Below, one piece after another: positions 55,167 to 64,000 of a DNA stretch of 64,000 nucleotides. The DNA is taken from the NCBI GenBank assembly GCA_026874595.1, contig CM049307.1, positions 77,290,643 to 77,354,642 on the forward strand. The letters run 5' to 3'. The notes below the pieces were generated by a model that ran no database searches, was not told the origin of the DNA, and saw only the letters and a list, made by a program, of their open reading frames with translations. The DNA is from Sipunculus nudus. Its lineage: Eukaryota > Annelida > Sipuncula > Golfingiida > Sipunculidae. The position numbers and the translations under genes are program-made. Every line of letters begins with the position of its first letter. Within the stretch, counting starts at the first letter, position 1.

Positions 55167-57956
55167 GTTTGACAGATGGCCCCCGATGATGTAACCCTTA
55201 ATACTGGTCAGCTGGCAGGGCGTCACTGTCGGCGTTAATCGCACATAGTGATATATTAAGAAGCACTGATAGAAATACTGTGATTATCCAACGACCCCTG
55301 CAGGCATATTATAATCACTAAACGACAGACAAAGAACGGTCTCAGGACTGCATTCAGAATTTTATTAAGTGGGTCCGTTATCCCCTGGCAGTCGGTCAGT
55401 TCTATGGGGACAGAGTGGACTCAAACTGCGGAGATGGTATTAATTTATGGACCCCATCGTCTCCTCCACTAATGGCCTATTTTTGTTCCATGTCTAATAT
55501 TTCATTGAAAGAGGAAACAAAATGTGGTTGAAAGCATTGCGAGTGAAAAGTTTTATAAAAAACAAAAATCATCCAGGCTTGATGATAAATACTGACAAGA
55601 TCCAAACAGTTCATATGAATGGTTTCGAAGAAATACCTCCGTCAATAGCTGATCATATTATAGGGTAATGTATGGAAATCTTGAATGACTCGGAATGAGA
55701 GTAACAGGGCATTCCCACTTCAACGAATTGATCTCCCGATGCGTTACGAACAGATTACGAAATTCCACGCGATTCGGCCCTGATTACATGATAATGCATA
55801 AGTTGAATCAGACACGTAGCATTACCTAGCTATTACGAGTTCATCACAATAACTCTGCAGTTTGTGTCATAGGAGCCACTGGTTACTACGGATTACAAGG
55901 AACCACCGAGCTTCTGCTACGAACATCATAGGCATTCGAAACGAAGTATACCGAACACATGCGAGGTACGCATTAGTAAGCATCCTTGCGATTCGCTTAT
56001 AGTAGAATATCAAAATATAATATACTCAGCGTGGGTGTTAATATCCTATGAGTGTGTGAATGTCGCATAATGGGTGGGCGAATTCCCGATGAGGTCATAT
56101 TTTCTGGGATATACCAGAGATCAAGGTTGTGTTCAAACAGTGTATTTTTATCCGTTTTAAAATTTCCATACCAAGAGTGATCTATTAAACATGCTTCTAT
56201 ATTCACCTTGAGCAGTGTGTTGGTGGAAACATGTGAGCCTTTTAGAACTGTTTGTGTCTGGCTGTGTTCGTGGATTTATCAGTTATCAAAATTGTGTGAA
56301 ACACAACCTATTTTGAACTGTATTTCAAATTTTTAATTTTCATACCAAGCGATACATTGCCCATATGCTTCCACATTTACATATTGTTTCTGGGACATTT
56401 AGATGCAGGTATGTGAGGCATTGTAAAACATATACCGAGTGTGCGAGTCTTGAATGATTGTGTGTGAATGCCCTAAGAGATGTGTGTGAGTGCTGTGTGC
56501 GGGGCCATGCGCACACAAGGATTGAAGGGGCCATATGCACGTAAATTTACATTGATTATTTTATATATATTATTAATAATTATAAAGAATGAGAGCCTCT
56601 TTTAACAAATTATGTTATTATATTCATTCATTTTTAATGTTATGCATTTTTTGTGCAAAGAACCTGTTCAAAAGCTGGTTCAGGAGTGCCCTTCCTGCAT
56701 ATCAGTCATTTTTGTTTCGCAGGAGCTCTTGATAACTTTGAAACAGTAGAACCTGCCTGACGTCAGATAGATCAGTTGATTGTTATAATAAATAAATTAT
56801 GATGATAACATGGGTTCATTTACTGTCATTTGGGAGTGGGAACTGTGGATAATTGTATCGATGTAAAGCAAATTTTGTCATTATAGAGATGATATTCTTT
56901 GTTCAGCTGTGAACATATGAGGGCGCACATAAATATTCAATGAGTATACGGGTTTGTGTATCGAGCAATTACAGGGGATGGGCTGGTTTATTATATGTTA
57001 TTTTAGTTGTTAACATTCCATATAAAAATATCTGAATTTATAAACGCTACATTAAAAGTGTAATTTTTACCGGACTAAACTATGTTAATCCATGTTAAGA
57101 CTGCAGAATCACGCTGTCACCGGGTACTGTGTACCGGGTACCCACCAGCAATGAAAATTATACTCCTTACTGAATATTCCTGTGTCGCAAATGTAAAGTG
57201 TATGAAGATATTTTAGGTATTATTTGGTCTGAACTGCTCAGTTTTTAAACATTCGCACAAAAAAGCTTGGAGAAATTAAAGGGGAAAAAATGGCTTCGTT
57301 CATGAATATACTATGAGGAGTTTCCGTGTAGCGTGTAGGGGGTAATCATGAACGGATTCTCATAAATTTTCAGGGCATTTCGGAAATGGGCATTTCGGAT
57401 TGTGGATCAAGCATATTCTCCCAATTCAGGAGCTTTATCAAGTAATATTTACAAATGCATGAATGAACTTTGTAATCTAGGCAAAAAAATAAGTGAATGC
57501 AGAAAGGTCTAGCCTTATGCTCCGCGCAGTGTGGCCTGGACATCTGTTCAGGTCACGGTCGAGCGCTCAGCACCTGCAAGTGACGTTTTCCAGTGGTTTT
57601 CTGCAATATGGCTTTTGCACACCAGTAATTTCAAATTATAGCACACCAGCAGAGTAACTGTAAGAGTTACATATGACCTACGACATTTGATAATTCGTCA
57701 AAAAGTTTTGAATCGACTCAAAGCTGAAATCGAGGTCTACGCACACTCACGCTATGCCCCCATTCGTGGAAGTGTTATTATCATTGTGTTTCCTCAATTT
57801 TGACCCTGTTGCCCATTGGTTGGACCTGTGCCAGAAAAACCTAAAACAATTACCTCAATCTCTGTACAAATACATTACATTCTATTTATGCACATTCAGT
57901 CAAAAATCACTGAAATGAATGTCGTATGTTAATGAATTTTCTTTCATTTTTTACAG
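55167..57956. other. Rest of the putative receptor intron, no exon recognised
   Basis: Non-coding, AT-rich sequence. A 48-codon ORF at 55522-55668 has no recognisable motif or good splice sites and is not called as a gene. No segment resembling the amino-terminal (LIVBP-like) domain of glutamate receptors was found. Confidence 0.45.
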
Positions 57957-60754
57957 TTACCCCGAAGTTGAGAATTAAGCGCCAGATCGACCCTAAATCC
58001 AAGAGGAATTTCAAGTTCACCACAACGAGGGTATGACCGTTATCCTTCCCCCCCCCCCCCCCAATTTTACTTTAACATCAGATGTTTTTTTACATGTCAC
58101 AAACGCTATAATAATGCCACTGAGTTTTCACGTCTGTTACATTGAATATATGTATATATATATGTTTGTGTGTGTGTTTGTGTTTAAAATATATATTATA
58201 ATTGTTGCGGCATCGTTGCCCCCATTGTGTTAAACATTTCACAAATGTTCGTTCATAGGATCCGCATTCCTCAGACGATCATTAAATGAAATGCGCATCC
58301 ATTTATTAATACTCCAGATGGCTCTATCCAATTGTTAACAGGATGAACACCAGATGGCGCTATCCATTTGTTAACAGGATGAACTCCAGATGCCGTTACC
58401 TATTTGTTAATAGGATGAACACCAGGTGGCGTTAATCATTTTTTAATACGATCGACACCAGGTGGTGTTATCCATTTGTTCATATGATGGAAACCGGATG
58501 GCGTCAACTTCCGCACTGGGTCAAAGGTCTACTGAGCCTATGATAGGACCCACCAATTATATACGGACTTAAGCATGTTTGACCTGATATTTGACCCAGT
58601 CAACTTCTCACTTGGGTGATCAGTAAACAGAAACAACATGTGACTCTCGATCCTTAGGGATTCATGTCTTATTTCAGCAGGCAATAATGGTTAATCTCCT
58701 AATTTATGCAGGTAATCCTTTTGCATAATTTTGAAAAGACCACAACAAATGTTCCTGTACTATCATTTTTGTCTGCAATAATTCTGGCAGCAGTTGTAGC
58801 ACGTTAACTATTAATGGTAGCATGTACACAAGTTTTTGTTTATATTTACAACACCGCGTCACAGATATTATCCCCCAAACAGGTCTGCAGGTTTATCAAT
58901 ATAAAAAATATGTTTCACGGACAAATGCCGTTTTTTTGTTATAGTTGAAATGGATAATGTCGAAGCCCTTTATATTCACTATTTGTCTGAATTATTGTCA
59001 TTTTCAATTGCGGGTCATATAGCTTGCTTCGACTGGATATCATACCCTGTGCACATTGACTGGCAGGAGATCTGTCCCCTTTATAGACGAGATCTCGCTT
59101 GAGTAGAATGCGGGTGGCGTTGTCCATTTTATTAATAAAAGGAATTTAAATGAATTGTTAAAATAATGAATATTTATAAAGCTTTTGATATCTTTTATAG
59201 ATTGATCATCTTCGTGAAGACTATTTATTTATAGAATGAAAAGCTATTTGCAGCAGATTTATTCTTTAATCAACACCAGAGAACGTCGATAATGTAATTA
59301 TAAGTCGTTTGTTAGAATGAACACAAAATGGAGTTTATGTTTTTTATGTGAAATGAACAACCGACCATGAAGATGTTCCGAACTATTTAAACCGATCTAT
59401 CCCACGAATGCTCCGTTAATTAAGATGCATCTCTCATAAGCAGTGCCTACCATTAACTATATTTTGTTTGTCTGTTTTCATTAGGCTGAACCTTACTTCA
59501 TGACTAAATCACCTGCGCGGATTTACCGAGGAAAGGGAGTGCCACTTTCACAGTGCTATGGATTCATTCCCGATCTGATTCGGGAACTGTCGGACGAGAT
59601 CGGCTTTACATATTCCTTCCAGATAGTTGCCGATGGCAGATATGGCCAAAGACTTAGGAACAGCACCAAATGGAACGGCATGATCGGGGAAGTCATTGAC
59701 GGGGTAAAGTTCGATATATTGGAAGATATTTTCATACCTCATATGTAATAGTATATATATCTGTTTTATTATCTCTAATTTAATACAGAGTAGAGAAAGA
59801 CCAATAGAGAGAGAAAAAAAAGAGAACATTGAATAAGAACGGAAAGAGACAGACAGACGCACACACACAAGCAGAAACAGACACACAGAGACAGAGTGTG
59901 TGATAGAGAGTGTGAGAGAGAGAGGGGGGGGGGGGGGAGAGATGTTGACATGGCTATGACGACAGTCCTGTATTGTTGTTGACTGTTTCTGTCAGAAAGC
60001 GGACATCGCTGCTGCTCCACTGACTGTCACAGCTGAACGAGAGAAGTTCGTTAACTTTATCCGTCCATTTGAGAACTTCGGCCTGACAGTTCTTGTACAG
60101 AAGAAAGCCTTCATGGGCCATTCCAAGACCTTCCCGATTGGCTTTGATATTTTCCGGCCACTCATGCCGGAAATGTATGGATTGGTAACCCTTGTCACTG
60201 TAACAGTGAGTCTTTATCAGTTTTTTTGTTACAAGCGTTACACAGGGTACCAATTTTAAATTATAGTCAGATATTATATATTGTCAGACAGTGCAATTAT
60301 TCTTCCACACGAATTTATGCCCAAACATAATACAATATCAGGCAATTAATAATGATACATCATTTTGTAAGGGGATGTTTACGGTTGTTTCAACAAATAT
60401 TTTTTTGAATTTACATGTCCTGTACATGTTGACTATATTGATAGGAATTTTATCTGGTTAAGAAATCGTCTTGGTGAAGGTATTCACTCTCTGAATGTTG
60501 TATGTTTATTCTTCCGGGTGGCAGTGATGATTATGTTGGTGATTATTATTACTATTATTATTGTAATTTTCTTTCTTATTCTTATTCCTCTTATTATCAT
60601 CAACAGACTTCAATTCTGCTCTGGATAATGAACCGGTTTAACCCCTACGAATGGGCAGGCCGCTGCAGGGTAGGACTTGCAGATCACGAAAAGGCGGAGA
60701 AGTACAATGGACGTGGCTCCCTCTGTTTAATTTTTACAACACTACAGAGGCAAG
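57957..60754 (+). CDS. Ionotropic glutamate receptor, exons for S1 lobe, TM1 and part of the pore region
   Basis: Ligand-gated cation channel subunit. Four exons with consensus-type splice sites: 57957-58030 (pre-S1), 59485-59703 (S1), 59996-60205 (end of S1 into TM1) and 60607-60754 (TM1, cytoplasmic loop, start of pore). Phases join throughout. S1 shows AEPYFM, a GFIPDLIRELSDEIGF helix, DGRYG, KWNGMIGEVIDG and KADIAAAPLTVTAEREKFVN. The PLT Thr and the Arg of TAER are the residues that bind the glutamate alpha-amino and carboxyl groups. TM1 is followed by RFNPYEW, a family hallmark, and the pore helix reads FTTLQRQ up to the donor. TM3, S2 and TM4 are not in the window. Only about 50 residues, including the signal peptide, precede S1 if exon 52559 is joined directly. 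Confidence 0.85.
58031..59484. other. Receptor intron with a ~40-bp minisatellite
   Basis: Intron between the pre-S1 and S1 exons. Besides the minisatellite at 58312-58505 it has a poly-C run near 58050 and AT-rich sequence. Confidence 0.6.
58312..58505. repeat. ~40-bp minisatellite, about five copies
   Basis: Copies of a unit with CACCAGATGGCGCTATCCAT and TTGTTAACAGGATGAA, progressively diverged towards the right end. Confidence 0.8.
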
Positions 60755-61023
60755 GTGTGTTTTTTTGGTAATCTTTATTAAAGTGATAAGTACATTTAGA
60801 TACATATAAAACATATCAGTGCACCTGGCTCCGTGGGCTTATTAAAGTCACAACATATTTTGTATCAGATTAAGTGATTCACATACACTAGACATACAAT
60901 TGCTTGTTCCTTATTTCATAATATTGCATAGACATTTTGCTTGTTTCTAGTATAATTTTCACACAACCAAGATATTTTATCATTTTCTGTTAAAGTAGAT
61001 GTTGACCAGTTTGTACCAGAAAA
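60755..61023. other. Intron-like sequence after the last recognised receptor exon
   Basis: Follows the donor at 60755. No TM3 or S2 exon is visible here or in the remaining 3 kb of the window. Confidence 0.4.
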
Positions 61024-61565
61024 TTATATATGACGCTCTTGCTCATACAAAGGACAATGAGAAGGGAAGTGAACCTCATTTTTAATAAACTCGATACATT
61101 TAAAACAGACTCTTTGTTCCATATTTAAGCGACGGAATCTGCCTGCTTCAATTGCCAAAGTTAATACACCCATTCTTAACTGACCTAAAAAGGATCTTTC
61201 TGTTAAACAAAGGTTAGACCTTATATATAATTCAGTACTGAATGACTTTTTGTACAGCCTATAATTCCTACGTTTTGATAATAGTATTGCTCTCCATTCA
61301 ACATTCATAACATGTTTTATTTTATTGTATATTTAAGTCACTGAACATTGATTTATTGTCTTCAAAATGGCCACTTTGATTGGAACTCTAGTTGTTTTCT
61401 AATAAAACATACTTCCATAAAAAATATTTGCTTACATAATCTGTTGTCATCGGATTTGATAATTCTATTCCATAATATTACCATATTCGTAATAAACAGG
61501 TATTTACAGAGTATTCGACCTAATGCGGAGCATATCTGTTTACTGCCCAAAAATATTCTGTCCAT
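61024..61565 (-). pseudogene. C-terminal fragment of a non-LTR retrotransposon (LINE) ORF2
   Basis: Two minus-strand frames. The first (61565 to 61362) has a GRILCKY...MVILWNRI segment; the second (61308 to 61024) has LYKKSF, QLRMGVLTLAIEAGR and a C-x2-C...H-x4-C knuckle (CFKCIEF...HFPSHC) before PLYEQER. The order and motifs match the region C-terminal to the reverse transcriptase of many animal LINEs, where a CCHC-like knuckle precedes a CPLY.-.R motif. Reverse transcriptase and endonuclease domains are absent: a 5'-truncated, frameshifted insert in the receptor intron. Confidence 0.65.
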
Positions 61566-62633
61566 TCTCGTTTGAACATACTCAAATCTGGGACACTTTT
61601 CACCACAATTTAATTATGAACCATATTCTATAATTTGCAGTAACAGCATGAGAAAGATTGTTCTTAACTCTTAAGAGGCCCAATCACATATACAAATCAT
61701 GTTGAATTAACACGAAAAATAGCTTCTTCCCTTAAAAATTAATTTGTACCTGCCAAAATATTCCCCTGAAACCGTTTGCTTACTCCTGTAAACGACCGGG
61801 GCGCGTCAACATTAACACAGCGGGTGTATAGCTCGGCCACAATACGTGTCGATCAGGAGATGCCCTGACTGACTTTGTCCTAAAAATGTAATAAATGTTC
61901 CCGCTGGGTGAAACATCGAGTGTTGCGGCTCATAATTAGACCTCCTGTCACGCGGCGTTGTTATGGTCAACAGACATAAAACTGTGTGTAGCAACACGCA
62001 GAGCCATATGAAGGTCTTAAACAGCCGTATGCGAGTTACTGAGACTGTGTGCTGGGGTGGTTTTGCTGGAAAACATTTGTATAAAGTTAGTATCAGTTAG
62101 ACTTAAAAAGATGCCAATAAAACTGTCATCAGCGTACATTAATATGCTAACATTTCTACGTTTACATCTATTGCCCTACATTTTGTTGATACCTTATTTT
62201 CTTATTTATTTTCTCTAAATCCATTATTCTCCTCAACTAAGATCTCATGAACATCTGAGTATTTCATAAGTCGTCTATTAAAATGCTCCTATAGACCTTT
62301 GCCTTACAGCATCAGAAACTGACACCCCTATGATTCATTGGCACCCTAGGGTCATCGGCAGTAGTCATCAAGATCGGAAATATCATTGAATCAGACCATA
62401 CGAAAGAACCTTTCCATAATCATATATCATATCAAAGAAACTGATCATTTTCGTGAGACTCATTTATACCCGCATACATTTTTTTTTTTTCAAAATCAGA
62501 TTTTCATTTGCTTAAGACACTTACCTTGTCATATATAATATGATCGCCAACGTCATACAACTCTAACAGAATGCAATTCTTACCGGAAGGACCCAATCGT
62601 TAATATGTTGCCAAAATAGCTAGGAACTGTGTA
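61566..62633. other. No gene recognised
   Basis: AT-rich non-coding sequence; short open frames carry no recognisable motif. Confidence 0.5.
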
Positions 62634-62905
62634 ACTCTAACTCCTCAATCCTAAATATTTTGTCCCATGGTATTGTCTCTCATAATATCTAAATTTTCTA
62701 ACTGTAACTCCTCAATCCTAAACAATTTGTCCTTATTGTATTGTAGCTCATAATATCTGAATATTCTAACTGTAACTCCTCAATCCTAAACATTTTGTCC
62801 CTGTGGTATTGTTTCTTATATCATCTGAATTTTCTAACTGTAACTCCTCAATCCTGAACAATTTGTCCCTATGGTATTGTCTCTCATAACATCTGATTTT
62901 TCTAT
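62634..62905. repeat. ~67-bp minisatellite, four copies
   Basis: Four copies, starting near 62634, 62702, 62769 and 62836, share TAACTCCTCAATCCTAAA, TTTGTCC and TCATAATATCTGAATTTTC with a few substitutions. Confidence 0.85.
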
Positions 62906-63540
62906 CAAACAACAATAATTTTCATTAAAAGCTTTTACAATTTCTATCTGCTGTTTTCCAGCACTAACACATTTTTTATATTCCTTTTCAGTTTTCTTTT
63001 ATCTTTAAACAATGCATCTATTTCATAATTACAAAATGGTTTTACTCTGCGTTTGTATTTATACCATCAATGCATAACAGAAGATCATTCATTTCATCAA
63101 TAACTGGACGTTCTTACTAGTTCGTGCCGACTCTTTTCGTAACGTGAGCGTAGCCCTGCATTTTAGTTTGAGTCGACTCGAAACATTTTGGCCGCTGCTG
63201 CATATTTTCAAATTTCGTAAGTCATATGCTACTCAGAAGCTCATAATACATCGGAAGATCAGTTCTTGGAAGTGGAAACGCCCCTTAAGAAGACATTCAA
63301 GAACTACCAGATGCATACACACGTGTAGGTTTTTTTAAATTATACTTCGTTTATTTTGCCACATGGTGTGTCTGTATTACAGACTGTAAGCATCTTCCCC
63401 TCAAATTATATGAACGGGATTTGATGAGTTTTTTCTTCAGGTTAGGGTAATATTCCAGGAAAAATCAATTGATTTTAGGTAGTGGGGTCGATGCACAGTA
63501 TTTTTATTTGAATGGATTCTTTTTCATTGTTACGCATTTA
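62906..63540. other. No gene assigned; one weak exon candidate
   Basis: A segment at about 63238-63322 is open between a weak acceptor and a weak donor and would fit the phase of the last receptor exon, but it has none of the conserved pore, TM3 or S2 residues, so it is not called. Confidence 0.3.
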
Positions 63541-63690
63541 TTGGTACAAGGGACTGGTTTTGTGAAGTCACCAGTTCACTGGGTTGGTGACCGTTACAAG
63601 GTGTGATGCCACCTGTTACCTGGGCTAGTAAACCGTTACAAGGTGTGACGTCACCTGTTACCTGGGTTGGTGTTTCGTTAGGTGTGCACG
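63541..63690. repeat. ~43-bp minisatellite, about three copies
   Basis: Repeats of GTTACAAGGTGTGATGCCAC plus CTGTTACCTGGGTTGGTGA-like sequence. The first copy is the most diverged. Confidence 0.7.
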
Positions 63691-64000
63691 GGAACACATG
63701 ACAGTTTAGTTACAGGAGACTGGCGGAGGAATCCATATAGGATCCAACTACAGTTCAACTTTATAATGGTCCCGCATGAAAAGTGGTGCCCTATATTGAT
63801 CACATTGTCCGTCCGTCTTTCCGTCTGCAAGTCAGTAACGCTTCCTTGCAATCTTCCTCACATTCCCCAGAAAACAATATATAAAAAAACCTGCCAAAAG
63901 TCCAATATGGTTGCCACAGAATAATCGATAATTTTCTTCCGCATTATTTCGGAGGGGCTATGTTCGACCTTTCTTAAATTCATGGGGGCAATTTGTGCCT
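63691..64000. other. Probable dispersed repeat, running off the right edge
   Basis: Contains a GTCCGTCCGTCTTTCCGTCTG-like microsatellite, a type associated with the hairpin-ended repeats elsewhere in the window. No coding sequence. Confidence 0.3.

Noticed and set aside
55522-55668. 48-codon ATG ORF in the putative receptor intron
   Set aside because: No recognisable domain, no convincing splice sites, and the length is unremarkable for AT-rich DNA.
63217-63322. Next exon of the glutamate receptor
   Set aside because: The phase would fit and the stretch is open, but acceptor and donor are weak and none of the conserved pore, TM3 or S2 residues appear.

Overview
The window looks like nuclear DNA of an invertebrate animal, most likely a lophotrochozoan and perhaps a mollusc. 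The signs are spliced genes, long (AT)n runs, several classes of DNA transposon, dispersed repeats that carry their own internal tandem units, and about 11 kb of short-unit satellite. Nothing fixes the species. No tRNA, rRNA or CRISPR array was seen.

Bases 1-9760 are a decayed Polinton/Maverick-type (adintovirus-like) element, cut by the left edge of the window. All recognisable genes are on the + strand: an edge ORF, a one-finger C2H2 ORF, a protein-primed family B DNA polymerase (pseudogene), a small acidic ORF, a genome-packaging ATPase, a small basic protein, an rve-type integrase, a Cys-rich protein and a long probable virion protein. Together they would replicate, package and integrate a dsDNA element. 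In-frame stops, frameshifts and a lost exonuclease residue show that it is no longer intact. A capsid-maturation protease was not found.

Bases 9.8-26.8 kb are repeat-rich: a GT-rich tract, a ~290-bp tandem family, a YqaJ-nuclease remnant, satellite A (15.2-16.2 kb), a hAT-type element with perfect 14-bp TIRs and 8-bp target duplications sitting inside a decayed satellite A patch (18.7-21.0 kb), and at least two exons of an unrecognised minus-strand gene (23.2-24.7 kb). Bases 26.8-44.2 kb are dominated by satellite B, a ~118-bp unit with two inverted arms. It is interrupted twice, at the same point of the unit, by 2.6-3.0 kb elements with hairpin ends. Bases 44.2-48.0 kb hold related dispersed repeats with ~333-bp internal units, one of them broken by a 1.2-kb long-TIR (MULE-like) insertion.

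Bases 48-64 kb are a more ordinary genic region. Five phase-compatible exons (52.56-60.75 kb) encode a signal peptide followed almost directly by the ligand-binding S1 lobe and first membrane segment of an ionotropic glutamate receptor; the rest lies beyond the window. Its first intron carries one PIF/Harbinger-like element nested in another, both with TAA target duplications. A LINE reverse-transcriptase tail and minisatellites follow.

No clearly new multi-gene system stands out. The best candidates for follow-up are the satellite B architecture with its register-specific insertions, the unassigned virion genes of the Polinton, and the apparently amino-terminal-domain-less glutamate receptor.
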